Assembly (NCBI RefSeq): GCF_001613085.1
Contig: NZ_BDBR01000008.1
Coordinates: 248,001-312,000 of the forward strand
Length of the DNA: 64,000 bases
Reading direction: 5' to 3'
Source: Nocardia salmonicida NBRC 13393
GTDB taxonomy: Bacteria; Actinomycetota; Actinomycetes; Mycobacteriales; Mycobacteriaceae
Both the position numbers and the translations under genes were made by a program. A model generated the notes under the pieces. The model did not search any database, was not told the origin of the DNA, and saw nothing but the letters and a program-made list of their open reading frames with translations. Positions 9,777 to 18,140 of this stretch are shown piece by piece. Numbering within the stretch: position 1 is the first letter of the stretch; the number at the start of each line of letters is the position of its first letter.

Positions 9777-10474
9777 CGGGCGTCCAGGGCATACCCGACA
9801 CCGTGCACGGTCCGGATGAGATCGGCGCCGAGCTTGCGTCGCAACGCTTTCACATGCGAATCCACCGCCCGGGTGCCCGCCGCGTCGGACCAGTCCCAGA
9901 TGTCTTCGAGCAGCCGTTCCCTGGCGAGTACTGCTCGCGGACGTTGCGCGAGTCGCGTCAACAGGTCGAATTCCAGTGGGGTGAGCCGTGCCTCGGTGTC
10001 GCCGCGCCACACCCGGCGCTCGGCGAGATCTATGCGCAGATCGCCGACGACGATGCTGTGGTCGCCACGCTCGGCGGCGCGGTCCACGCGCCGCAACAGC
10101 GCGTGCACGCGGGCGGCGAGTACCCGCATCGAGAACGGCTTGGTGAGATAGTCGTCGGCGCCGACTCCGAGCCCGATGAGCTGGTCGGTCTCGTCGGTGC
10201 GCGCGGTGAGCATGAGGACGGGCACAGGGCGCTCGGCTTGAATCCGACGGCACACCTCCAGCCCGTCGAACCCCGGCAACATCACGTCGAGGACCACCAG
10301 ATCCGGTTCCCCCGCGAGGGCCGCCGCCACCGCGGCGGGCCCGTCGTGTGCCAGGTCGACGGTGAACCCTTCGGCCCGCAACCTGGCAGCCACGGACTCG
10401 GCGATCGTCACCTCGTCATCGACCACCAGGATCCGGCGTACCGCCTGTCCTGTCCCGCCCCCACTGTTCTCCAT
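9773..10474 (-). CDS. OmpR/PhoB-family response regulator
   Basis: A 233-residue DNA-binding response regulator. The receiver domain shows the acidic pair D19-D20, phospho-acceptor D63 in VVLDVMLPG, the conserved T in LMLTAR and K in LTKPF. A winged-helix effector domain follows, with LTPLEFDLL, the recognition-helix region VDSHVKALRRKLG and the terminal RTVHGVGYAL. It is the first gene of a regulator-kinase pair with a 4-bp overlap, and the DUF4153-type membrane protein lies downstream. No operator could be assigned in the 91-bp gap upstream. Confidence 0.93.
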   Translation of the reverse strand: MENSGGGTGQAVRRILVVDDEVTIAESVAARLRAEGFTVDLAHDGPAAVAAALAGEPDLVVLDVMLPGFDGLEVCRRIQAERPVPVLMLTARTDETDQLIGLGVGADDYLTKPFSMRVLAARVHALLRRVDRAAERGDHSIVVGDLRIDLAERRVWRGDTEARLTPLEFDLLTRLAQRPRAVLARERLLEDIWDWSDAAGTRAVDSHVKALRRKLGADLIRTVHGVGYALDAR

Positions 10475-10565
10475 GGTGCGACCCTAGCGAGCGGGTGTGG
10501 AGGGTTGCGTCGCCAAATGTGGAGATTCTGTGTGGAGTGCACCCGCTGCCGCGGAACCCGAGGCG

Positions 10566-11246
10566 CTACGGATCCGGGAAGAGACCGGGCAGTTCCATCG
10601 CGTAGGCGAGATCGTCGCGGGTGCCGAGGGTGACCAGCAGGACACGGATCATGGTCACCCTGGCCTCGGACGCCAGCGCCGGATCGGGATCGCTGCCCGG
10701 CTCGCTGCCCGCGGTGAGCCGGTAGACGATGTATTCACACACGTGCAGCGCCGCGTCCAGATCGAGCGGTGCGGGCACCGGGCGGCCGAGGTCGCCGAAG
10801 GTCTTGCGCACCAGATCGCGGATATCGTCGAGCGCGCGTTCGCGGTAGCCCGAGACGACCGAAGCGGGATCGTGCAGCTCGGCGAACAAGGGGCGCAGCA
10901 TCGGGCCGTGCCCACGGGCCCAGTCCACATACGCGTCGATGAGCCGGATGCCCAGCTGAACCGGTTCGTCGGTTCCGGCGAGTGCCTCGCGGATGCCGCC
11001 GACGAGGCCGTCGTTGGACGCGTCGAGCACCGCGTGCAGCGGCTCGGACACGTTGCCGAAATAGCGGTAGAAAGTGGGTCTGGCCAGCCCGGCCTCTTCG
11101 ATGATCTGGGCCACGCTCAACCCGCGCGAGCCGGTGCGCGCGAACACCGCGGCGGTCGCCTCGACGATCCTGGCGCGCACTTCCTCGGCCTGCTCCTGGG
11201 TCTGCGGCGGGCGCCCGCGACGTACCGCCGTCGATTCCTCGGTCAT
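10566..11246 (-). CDS. TetR/AcrR-family transcriptional regulator
   Basis: A 226-residue regulator with an N-terminal TetR helix-turn-helix (IVEATAAVFARTGSRG, then GLARPTFYRYFG) and an all-helical ligand-binding C-terminal domain. The ATG at 11246 is preceded by a strong GGGAGG ribosome binding site. It is divergent from the aldehyde dehydrogenase-SDR pair, with a perfect 12-bp palindrome in the 147-bp intergenic gap, so local control of that pair and of itself is the likely role. The ligand is unknown; an aldehyde or alcohol substrate of the neighbouring enzymes is a reasonable inference only. Confidence 0.9.
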   Translation of the reverse strand: MTEESTAVRRGRPPQTQEQAEEVRARIVEATAAVFARTGSRGLSVAQIIEEAGLARPTFYRYFGNVSEPLHAVLDASNDGLVGGIREALAGTDEPVQLGIRLIDAYVDWARGHGPMLRPLFAELHDPASVVSGYRERALDDIRDLVRKTFGDLGRPVPAPLDLDAALHVCEYIVYRLTAGSEPGSDPDPALASEARVTMIRVLLVTLGTRDDLAYAMELPGLFPDP

Positions 11247-11284
11247 CGCACCTCCCTCACCGCTGGTGAACACACCTTGAAAGC

Positions 11285-11313
11285 TTGACACGAACCCTGG
11301 CGCTGGCATTAAT
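11285..11313 (+). promoter_or_regulatory. Candidate sigma70-type promoter of the ALDH-SDR operon
   Basis: TTGACA at 11285-11290 is followed after 17 bp by ATTAAT at 11308-11313. It directs transcription toward the aldehyde dehydrogenase and directly abuts the palindrome at 11316-11327, which would therefore sit over the transcription start. No transcript data are available. Confidence 0.5.
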
Positions 11314-11315
11314 CT

Positions 11316-11327
11316 AACACTAGTGTT
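11316..11327. promoter_or_regulatory. Palindromic operator (AACACTAGTGTT), likely TetR site
   Basis: A perfect 12-bp palindrome, AACACTAGTGTT, lies between the divergent TetR gene and the aldehyde dehydrogenase, 2 bp downstream of a candidate -10 box. The position is what is expected for repression by the adjacent TetR protein. Binding itself is inferred. Confidence 0.6.
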
Positions 11328-11393
11328 CAGTAAATAACCTGAACGTGCGCGACCTGTTCCGCGCGATCCATCTGTTGAGGAGAAGGGCCGACA

Positions 11394-12968
11394 ATGACGA
11401 CAGCCCCAGAGCTGACCGCCGAACCCACCGCGCTGCCCACCGCGCTGGTCAAGCCCCTGTTCGAACGCGGAGTCGCCGGCGGCGCCCCGTCGGTTCCGGT
11501 CTTCGCCCCGGCTACCGGCCACAAGATCGGCGACCTGCCGCAGTCCTCGGTCGCCGATATCGAGCGCGCCTTCGCCGTCGCCAGGCACGCGCAGCGCGAC
11601 TGGGCCAAGGTGGGCGTCAAGCAGCGCGCCGAGATCGTGCGCCGCTTCCACGACATCGTGCTCGCCGAGCAGGACACGATCCTCGACATCGTGCAGACCG
11701 AGACCGGCAAGTCCCGTCCGCACGCCTTCGACGAGATCGCCGACGTGGCGCTGAACGCGCGCTACTACGCCACGGTCGCCCCCAAACTGCTCGCCGAGCG
11801 CAAGCCGCGCGGCGTGCTGCCGGTGCTCACCTCGGTCGAGGTGCACAACCGGCCCAAGGGCGTCGTCGCGGTCATCTCGCCGTGGAACTACCCCCTCGCG
11901 CTGGCGGCCTCCGACGCGCTGCCCGCCCTGCTCGCGGGCAACGCGGTCATCGCGCGCCCCGACAACCAGACCGCGCTCACCGCACTGTGGGCCATCGACG
12001 CCGCCGAGCGGGCCGGGCTGCCGCGCGGTCTGTGGCAGGCGGTGCTCGGCCGTGGCCGCGAGATCGGCGGCGACGTGATCGCGCGCGCCGACTACGTCGA
12101 CTACACCGGTTCCAGCGCGACCGGCCGGACCATCGCCCAGCAGGCCGGTGAACGCCTGATCGGCTACTCCCTCGAACTCGGCGGCAAGAACCCGCTGCTC
12201 GTGCTGGCCGACGCCGATGTCTCCAAGGCGGCGAAACTGGCTGTGCGCGCGTGCTTCTCGTCGGCCGGTCAGCTCTGCGAGTCGATGGAACGCATCTACG
12301 TCGACGCCTCGGTCTACGACCAGTTCGTGGCGGAATTCGTCGGCAACGTCAAGAACATGTCGCTCGGCGGCGAACTCGACTACAGCCGGGACATGGGTTC
12401 GCTGACCTTCCAGCGTCAGCTCGACACCGTCAGCGGCCACGTGGACGACGCGGTCGCCAAGGGCGCCAAGGTGCTCGCCGGTGGCCGTGCCCGCCCGGAT
12501 CTCGGTCCGTACTTCTACGAGCCCACCGTCCTCGCGGACGTGGCGCCCGGCATGACGGTCTTCCGCGAGGAGACCTTCGGCCCGGTCGTCTCGGTGTACA
12601 AGGTCGACTCCGACGAGGCCGCCGTCGAGGCAGCCAACGACACCGCCTACGGCCTCAACGCCAGCGTGTGGAGCCGGGACGTGAACCGTGGCAAGGAAGT
12701 CGCCGCCCGGATCAACGCCGGTTCGGTGAACGTGAACGAGGGCTTCAGCGCCGCCTGGGGCAGCGTCGACGCGCCCTCGGGTGGTCTCGGCATCTCCGGT
12801 CAGGGGCGTCGCCACGGTCCGGAAGGCCTGCTGAAGTACATCGACACCCAGACCATCGCGGTCCAGCGGCTGCTGCCGATCGCGCCGCTGCCCGGCATGT
12901 CCGAGCAGATGTGGGCCAAGACGATGACGGTGGTTTTCGGTGTCATGAAGACACTGCGCCAGAAGTAG
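11394..12968 (+). CDS. NAD(P)-dependent aldehyde dehydrogenase, succinate-semialdehyde dehydrogenase-like
   Basis: A 524-residue aldehyde dehydrogenase that oxidises an aldehyde to the acid. It shows SPWNYPLAL (cofactor and oxyanion asparagine), YTGSSATGR, the general-base motif LELGGKN with E261, the catalytic cysteine C295 in SSAGQLCESM, and FREETFGPV. GQLC rather than GQxC variants and the overall pattern resemble the actinobacterial GabD2 succinic-semialdehyde dehydrogenases, but substrate cannot be fixed from sequence. The ATG at 11394 has a GAGGAGAAGGG site just upstream. The SDR follows after 30 bp; together they could act as an alcohol-aldehyde-acid oxidation pair under the divergent TetR. 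Confidence 0.88.
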   Translation: MTTAPELTAEPTALPTALVKPLFERGVAGGAPSVPVFAPATGHKIGDLPQSSVADIERAFAVARHAQRDWAKVGVKQRAEIVRRFHDIVLAEQDTILDIVQTETGKSRPHAFDEIADVALNARYYATVAPKLLAERKPRGVLPVLTSVEVHNRPKGVVAVISPWNYPLALAASDALPALLAGNAVIARPDNQTALTALWAIDAAERAGLPRGLWQAVLGRGREIGGDVIARADYVDYTGSSATGRTIAQQAGERLIGYSLELGGKNPLLVLADADVSKAAKLAVRACFSSAGQLCESMERIYVDASVYDQFVAEFVGNVKNMSLGGELDYSRDMGSLTFQRQLDTVSGHVDDAVAKGAKVLAGGRARPDLGPYFYEPTVLADVAPGMTVFREETFGPVVSVYKVDSDEAAVEAANDTAYGLNASVWSRDVNRGKEVAARINAGSVNVNEGFSAAWGSVDAPSGGLGISGQGRRHGPEGLLKYIDTQTIAVQRLLPIAPLPGMSEQMWAKTMTVVFGVMKTLRQK

Positions 12969-12998
12969 CCGAACACGAGCAGGGGTAGGTAGCGAGAG

Positions 12999-13826
12999 AT
13001 GAAGTTGGAAACGGTCGCAGGCAAGCGGGTTCTCATCACCGGCGCGGCGATGGGGCTCGGGAAGTTGTTCGCCGAGAAGGCCGTTGCCGAAGGCGCCGAC
13101 GCGGTCGTGCTGTGGGATATCAATGAGCTGGCGCTGCGCGAGACGGCGGCGCAGCTGACCGCCGCGGGCGGCAAGGTGCACCACTATGTGGTGGATGTGT
13201 CCTCGCCGGACTCGATCCGCGAGGCGGGCGAGGCGGTGCGCAAGGAAGTCGGCGGCATCGACATCCTCGTCAACAACGCGGGCATCGTGCGTGGCAACAC
13301 CTACTTCTGGGAAACCGAGAACCGCGCCGACATCGACAAGACGATGGCGATCAACTCGTTGGCCCCGATGTACGTCACCCTGGAGTTCCTGGCCGGCATG
13401 GTCGCCGGTGCGGGCCAGGCGCGCGTGCTCAATATCGCGTCGTCGGCCGGTCTGGTCGCCAACCCGCGCATGGCCGTCTACGCGGGGTCGAAGTGGGCGG
13501 CGCTGGGTTGGTCGGATTCGGTGCGTCTCGAGCTCGAGCAGGCGGGCCACGACCACGTGAAGGTCACCACGGTCTGTCCGACCTACATCAACACCGGCAT
13601 GTTCGACGGCGCGAAGGGCATTCTGTTCACGCCGATGCTCGAGCAGCACGAGGTCGTCGACACCTCGTGGTCGGAGATGAAGAAGGGCGGCGCCCTGGTG
13701 GTGCTCCCGTGGACCTCGAGGATGAACCGGGCACTGACCGGTCTGCTGCCGATCAAGATTCGCGACTTCTACCTGAACGCGGTGGGCGTGTACCACTCGA
13801 TGGATCAGTTCACCGGGCGCAAGTAG
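12999..13826 (+). CDS. Short-chain dehydrogenase/reductase
   Basis: A 275-residue classical SDR. The N-terminal Rossmann motif is TGAAMGLG (about residues 14-21), followed by D in VVLWDIN that favours NAD, NNAG near residue 92, the catalytic Ser in NIASSAG and the YxxxK pair in YAGSK. The C-terminal part, with TYINTGMF and PLLPIKIRDFYLNAVGVY, resembles the membrane-associated retinol/sterol-type SDR16C group. It is 30 bp downstream of the aldehyde dehydrogenase and probably co-transcribed; the pair might convert a hydrophobic alcohol to acid. Substrate is unassigned. Confidence 0.88.
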   Translation: MKLETVAGKRVLITGAAMGLGKLFAEKAVAEGADAVVLWDINELALRETAAQLTAAGGKVHHYVVDVSSPDSIREAGEAVRKEVGGIDILVNNAGIVRGNTYFWETENRADIDKTMAINSLAPMYVTLEFLAGMVAGAGQARVLNIASSAGLVANPRMAVYAGSKWAALGWSDSVRLELEQAGHDHVKVTTVCPTYINTGMFDGAKGILFTPMLEQHEVVDTSWSEMKKGGALVVLPWTSRMNRALTGLLPIKIRDFYLNAVGVYHSMDQFTGRK

Positions 13827-13840
13827 GCATTCGGTGCGGG

Positions 13841-13884
13841 TGCCCCCGTCGACCGGTCGCGAAGGCGATCGTTCGACGGGGGCA
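13841..13884. terminator. Hairpin between convergent genes
   Basis: Two perfect 12-bp arms (TGCCCCCGTCGA and its complement at 13873-13884) enclose an internally paired 20-nt loop, 14 bp after the SDR stop and 36 bp before the stop of the opposing methylase gene. It likely terminates transcription from both sides. Confidence 0.7.
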
Positions 13885-13919
13885 TCGTCGTTTGTCGGGC
13901 GGCGGTGGTGGGGTCGTGA

Positions 13920-14726
13920 TCAGCGAGGATCCCGGGTACCGATGACCACGGTGGCGTAATACTCCTCGGACTCCGACACGTGGGGCACGAGACCGTGCGC
14001 GGTGAGCACCGAGCACGCGATATCGACCTGTCCCGCACCGGTTTCCACCAGCACGGTGCCGCCCGGCGCCAGCCATGCGGCCGCGCCCTCGGCGACCCGC
14101 CGGAATACGTCGAGCCCGTCCTCGCCACCGTCGAGCGCGGCCAGCGGCTCGTGCTCGCGTGCCTCCGGCGGCAGGTCCGCGACCCGGGCACTGGGCACAT
14201 ACGGTGTGTTCGCGAGCAGGATGTCGATGCGCCCGCGCAGGTCACCCGGCAGCGCGTCGAACAGATCGCCGCCGAACACCGGTGCGCTCATCGGCGCGAG
14301 ATTCTCGCGGGCGCAGGCGACGGCCACGGGGTCGATATCAGCGGCGACGAGCTCGACGTCGCAGCCCCGCGCCGTGAGCTCGGTCGCCGCGCTCAGCCCG
14401 AGCGCCCCACAGCCACAACACAGGTCGACCACACAGGCTCGCTTCGTGCCGGGCGCGACACCGTCGACCGCCTGCTCCACCAGGAACGCGGTGCGCTGAC
14501 GCGGCACGAAGACCCCCGGTCGCACGCCGACCCGCAGTCCCCGGAATTCCACCCAGCCGAGCAGATATTCGAGCGGAGTCCCCGAGACCCGTTGTCCCAC
14601 CAACGCGTCCAGTCGCCGAGGATCGCCTGCCGCCGCCTCGATCAACAGCGTGGCCTCGTCCTCGGCGAACACGCATCCCGCACGCCGCAACGTCACGACC
14701 ACCTCGGGAAAACCGGAACCGCTCAT
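13920..14726 (-). CDS. PrmC/HemK-related protein N5-glutamine methyltransferase (paralogue)
   Basis: A 268-residue class I SAM methyltransferase of the PrmC-related group. It has the PrmC-type N-terminal helical domain (GTPLEYLLGWVEFRGL), VPRQRT, the SAM-binding motif VVDLCCGCGALG (about residues 98-109), AADIDP, and LLANTPYVP in place of the canonical NPPY motif. PrmC methylates glutamine in release-factor GGQ motifs. Because the real prmC normally sits next to prfA and this gene does not, and because the NPPY proline is Thr, I read it as the separate PrmC-related family with unknown protein substrate. ATG start at 14726 with normal N-terminus. Confidence 0.85.
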   Translation of the reverse strand: MSGSGFPEVVVTLRRAGCVFAEDEATLLIEAAAGDPRRLDALVGQRVSGTPLEYLLGWVEFRGLRVGVRPGVFVPRQRTAFLVEQAVDGVAPGTKRACVVDLCCGCGALGLSAATELTARGCDVELVAADIDPVAVACARENLAPMSAPVFGGDLFDALPGDLRGRIDILLANTPYVPSARVADLPPEAREHEPLAALDGGEDGLDVFRRVAEGAAAWLAPGGTVLVETGAGQVDIACSVLTAHGLVPHVSESEEYYATVVIGTRDPR

Positions 14727-14790
14727 GCGCCGATTGTTCCTGACCTGGCAAACGAATTTTCACCGCAGGCGGTGGTCGCGACGCAACGGC

Positions 14791-15663
14791 TCAGCGCGAA
14801 GTGTCCAGTTCGAAGGTGCGGGTCGCGTCGAGGTAGATCCCGCGCTGGGCGCTGCGCGCGGGCGGGGGCAACTGGGAAACCAGCTGTTCGAGCGAGGTCA
14901 TCGCCCCGACCACCTGCGTTCCCGCCACGATGAAGTCGGCGACCGCGCGGCGAATGTGGTTCGGGGAGGTCACCACCACCGCGCTGGTCGCTCCGAGATC
15001 ACGCAACAGCCGGGTACTGAACAGCGCGTTCTGCACCGTCGACCCGGCCCGATCCTCCACATGGATCCGATCGCCGGGCAGCCCGCGCGCGGTCAGCCAG
15101 CGCCGCATCGCCTCGGCCTCGGAGATGCCGTTCTGCGGATTGCCGCCGGTCACGATCACCGGGGAGAACGGCGCGGCGATCGCCTGCATCCACGCCGCGG
15201 TGAGCCGGTTCTCCAGCTCCGGTCGCAGCGCGCCGTCGGGCAGCAGGCCGTAGCCCAGGACCACGATGCCGGTCTGCGGACCGACCAGCGCGGGCAGCGG
15301 GTTGGGCAGGGTGGCGGCGGCAGCGGTCACCGCGTGCAGCACGTGGTTGGTGCGCGCCGCCATGCCCGCGTCGATTCCGCCGAGCCTGGTCAGTGCGTCA
15401 CCGACCGCGGCCGGATCGCCCGCGTAGTGCGACCAGATCGCCTGGAGGGCGAGCGCGTCGGCATCATGGGGATCGGCGGCGATGAGGGCGCGGAGGTCGG
15501 CACGTCCGGCGGCGTCGTCACCGTCGGTGAAATGCCGTTGCGCCGAGTTGTAGAGCGCTGTCACATCGGCTTCCGCGGCGGCTGGGCCCACCGTGACGCC
15601 CGTCAATGCGGCGGTCGCCAGGACAGCGGCGGCCAGTTGTTTCCAGTTCCTCGAGATCTTCAA
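14791..15663 (-). CDS. Secreted/periplasmic DUF218 (YdcF/SanA/ElyC) protein
   Basis: A 290-residue exported protein. An N-terminal signal peptide (basic MKISRNWK, hydrophobic core, AAA cleavage region near residue 30) is followed by a TPR-like helical stretch of about 70 residues, then a DUF218 domain with VVLGYGLLPDG, ENRLTAA, VTGGNPQNGISEAEAM, EDRAGSTVQNA and VTSPNHIRRA. DUF218 proteins of the SanA/ElyC type are linked to envelope integrity and cell-wall precursor metabolism in other bacteria; the reaction is not known. It lies 64 bp downstream of the PrmC-like gene on the same strand, so a short operon is possible. Confidence 0.85.
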   Translation of the reverse strand: MKISRNWKQLAAAVLATAALTGVTVGPAAAEADVTALYNSAQRHFTDGDDAAGRADLRALIAADPHDADALALQAIWSHYAGDPAAVGDALTRLGGIDAGMAARTNHVLHAVTAAAATLPNPLPALVGPQTGIVVLGYGLLPDGALRPELENRLTAAWMQAIAAPFSPVIVTGGNPQNGISEAEAMRRWLTARGLPGDRIHVEDRAGSTVQNALFSTRLLRDLGATSAVVVTSPNHIRRAVADFIVAGTQVVGAMTSLEQLVSQLPPPARSAQRGIYLDATRTFELDTSR

Positions 15664-15826
15664 GTCAGTCGCAACCCTTCCCGCGAACGGTTCGGTACGT
15701 GCTGGCAGAGCAGAGCTGCCGACACCCTACGGCCGTCCGTCCGGCGCCCGGTGGATCTCGACCAGCTTGCGCGCGTCGCGGCCCGGCGGCAGGCCGTCGG
15801 CCCGGCGGCGGATAAGGTGACTCACC

Positions 15827-16678
15827 GTGGATACCGCTTCGCTGACCGGCAAGGAACTCGCCGCCGCCATCAACGCCGACTCGAAGGAGCGCGCGGCCGC
15901 GCTCACCGCCGCCGGCACCGCGCCGACGCTGGCGCTGATCGTCGCCAATGACGACCCGGCGAGCGCCTGGTATGTGAACTCCCTGCGCAAGGCCGCCGAA
16001 CGACTCGGAATCGCCTGCGAGCGCATCGATCTCGGCGCCGACGCGAGCGCCGAGACGATTCGCGCCGAACTGAGCGCGCGCAGCGCCGACCCGGCCACCG
16101 ACGCGATCATGCTGCAGACCCCGCTGCCGGCCGGCGTGAACCTCGACGACGTGAGTTCCGCGATCGCCGCGACCAAGGACGTCGACGGCGTCAGCCCGCT
16201 GTCGCTCGGCCTGCTCGCCTCCGGCCTCGACGGTTTCGTTCCCGCCACCTCCGAAGCCGTCGTCGAGCTGCTGAAGCATCACGGCATCGCGCTGCAGGGG
16301 CGTCTCGTCACCGTGGTCGGTCGCTCCAATATCGTCGGCAAGCCGCTGGCTCAGCTGCTGCTCGCCGAGAACGCGACCGTCACGGTCGCGCACTCACGCA
16401 CCGCCGACCTGACCGCGGTCACCACCCCCGCGGACATCGTGGTCGCCGCGGCGGGCCGGATCGGCCTGGTCACCGGCAAGCACATCGGCGAGGGTGCGGT
16501 GGTGATCGACGTGGGCACCAACGAAGCCGAAGACGGCGGCATCGTGGGCGATGTCGACGCGGCGTCGGTCATCGGCAAGGCGGCGGCGCTGAGCCCCGTT
16601 CCCGGTGGTGTCGGCCCGGTGACCACCGCGCTGCTCATGCGCCATGTGGTCGTCGCCGCCGAAAAAGCCCGCGCCTGA
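15827..16678 (+). CDS. folD: Divergent FolD (methylene-THF dehydrogenase) lacking the cyclohydrolase lysine
   Basis: A 283-residue FolD-family protein. FolD interconverts methylene-, methenyl- and formyl-tetrahydrofolate. The NAD(P)-binding half is intact (VVGRSNIVGKPLA, HSRTADL, VIDVGTNE, PGGVGPVTTALL). In the active site Gln97 (MLQTPLP) and Asp120 (KDVDG) are kept, but the YxxxK motif reads Y49-V-N-S-L53, so the lysine essential for cyclohydrolase activity in characterised FolD enzymes is leucine, and the usual PCTP loop reads PATS. This suggests a paralogue with dehydrogenase activity only, or altered substrate. GTG start at 15827 with an AAGGTG site. An FchA-like cyclodeaminase gene lies about 3.5 kb away. 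Family certain; activity uncertain. Confidence 0.85.
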   Translation: MDTASLTGKELAAAINADSKERAAALTAAGTAPTLALIVANDDPASAWYVNSLRKAAERLGIACERIDLGADASAETIRAELSARSADPATDAIMLQTPLPAGVNLDDVSSAIAATKDVDGVSPLSLGLLASGLDGFVPATSEAVVELLKHHGIALQGRLVTVVGRSNIVGKPLAQLLLAENATVTVAHSRTADLTAVTTPADIVVAAAGRIGLVTGKHIGEGAVVIDVGTNEAEDGGIVGDVDAASVIGKAAALSPVPGGVGPVTTALLMRHVVVAAEKARA

Positions 16679-16766
16679 ACACTTTTCACGAGAGGGCTGT
16701 GGTACCGCCCCACCGCTGACGGTTCGGCTGCCGTGGCCGCGTCGTGAGGCGGGCCCTCGTCCGGGT

Positions 16767-18029
16767 CTAGCGCGGTGCCGCTCCGAACGAGGTGATCAAC
16801 GTTTTGTTGCCGATCTCGGCGGTCCCCACCAGCTGTGGTGTGTAGGTGCTCGGCGCCGAATCCGGTCGGAACGCGGTGATCTTGACGAGGTATTGATCGG
16901 CGAAGGCGCCCGGGGTGATCTCCACGCAGTGCGTGGTGCCCACCGGGGTCGAGTCGATCCCGGCCTGGATGGCAGCCGCGGAGGGCGCGACGGCATCGGA
17001 AGCCACGAGAGTCCGCGCCTGATCACCGGACCGTGCCACGTAATAGGCGTATTGGAAGGCCAGGATCGCCGCGATGCCGGACTCGGTGCCGCCCGCGCCG
17101 TTGCCCCGGGACATGGCGCCGATCTGTTCGGTGGGGCACTCGGCCGTCACCGGGCTCACCGAACTCGGGGCCAGGGGAGTGCTCGCCGCCGTGGATGCCG
17201 GTGCGGGCCCGCGTAGTTGGACGTAGGTGCCGCCGAGAAGGACGGCGCCTGCCACCGAGGCCACCAGCGGTGCGACCCATCGGGGCACGCGCCGTCGCTT
17301 GGAGCGATCGATCATCCGCGCGAAGACTTCGTCGTCACCGTTGTAGTCGGGTGCGGTACGCGAAGGCTCATCCTCGCCACCGTGGTCCTCGGAAGGGGCG
17401 TGTGCCGAAAAGGCGTCCGTGTCGGGGTAATCGGGTGCGGGGCGTGGTGGGAAGGTGTCCGTGCCACGGTAAGGGGAGGCCGGGCGCGGTGGGAAGGTGT
17501 CCGCACCGCGGTAATCGGACGCCGGTCGCGGCGGAAAGGTGTCCGCACCGCGGTCCTCGGGTGTGGAACGCGAATGCTGCGTCACCGCAGCGCCGTAGCT
17601 GGGTGTGGGATGTTCGAGGGTCGCCCACCCCGGGGTCGGCGAGGTGATGATCGGCAGTTGATCGGTGTCGGGTCCGTTGTCGCTCATCGAGAACGGGGTG
17701 TCCGGGAGACGGTGACGCGCACCGGGATCGAATTTTCCGCCGACAACGGGCAGCCGATCGGTGACGGTAGCGTCCGCCGGAACGACCCCGCTGGTCTCGG
17801 CCTCTCGAATGGCGGCGGCCGAGATGACCGGAATACCGGCCGGTGTCGTGGGTCCACCTTCGATGCGATGACGTGCACCGCTCGTCGGCTGCTCGCTCAG
17901 CCGACGAGGCCGTGGCGCGCCGAGGTCGCGTGAGCGCCGAATCGGGGTGACAGCAGCGAGCGGAGCACCTGCCGATCCCGGGTCGTGCTGTCGAGCCCCG
18001 ATCGGTCTGTGCGCATCCGGTCGATCCAT
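16767..18029 (-). CDS. Membrane-anchored protein with repeats in a disordered N-terminus and a DUF8176-like extracellular domain
   Basis: A 420-residue protein of unknown function. Residues 1 to about 250 are disordered and Pro/Asp-rich and include three near-identical 14-residue repeats of the type RGADTFPPRPASDY. A basic stop (RSKRRRVPRW) precedes one transmembrane helix (VAPLVASVAGAVLLGGTYV), giving a cytoplasmic N-terminus and an outside C-terminal domain of about 130 residues with two cysteines (AECPTEQIG and THCVEI) that could form a disulphide. The C-terminal part resembles actinobacterial DUF8176 domains, from memory only. The ATG at 18029 is the first in frame. It is convergent with folD and separated from the L,D-transpeptidase gene by 111 bp. 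Confidence 0.75.
   Translation of the reverse strand: MDRPDAHRPIGARQHDPGSAGAPLAAVTPIRRSRDLGAPRPRRLSEQPTSGARHRIEGGPTTPAGIPVISAAAIREAETSGVVPADATVTDRLPVVGGKFDPGARHRLPDTPFSMSDNGPDTDQLPIITSPTPGWATLEHPTPSYGAAVTQHSRSTPEDRGADTFPPRPASDYRGADTFPPRPASPYRGTDTFPPRPAPDYPDTDAFSAHAPSEDHGGEDEPSRTAPDYNGDDEVFARMIDRSKRRRVPRWVAPLVASVAGAVLLGGTYVQLRGPAPASTAASTPLAPSSVSPVTAECPTEQIGAMSRGNGAGGTESGIAAILAFQYAYYVARSGDQARTLVASDAVAPSAAAIQAGIDSTPVGTTHCVEITPGAFADQYLVKITAFRPDSAPSTYTPQLVGTAEIGNKTLITSFGAAPR
17427..17556 (-). repeat. Three tandem 42-bp coding repeats
   Basis: Three in-frame copies of a 42-bp unit encode the 14-residue repeat GADTFPPRP-containing segment of the membrane-anchored protein. Copies differ by a few substitutions. 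Copy number is likely to vary between strains by slippage or recombination. Confidence 0.75.
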
Positions 18030-18140
18030 CGCCCCACCTTCATCAGGCTCGTCGCCGTCAGGGTATGTCCCGCAACGATTTCGTTACGGGCACGATACTG
18101 CCCTGACGGCGCGTTCGCCGAATGCCACGAGGGAAAATGT

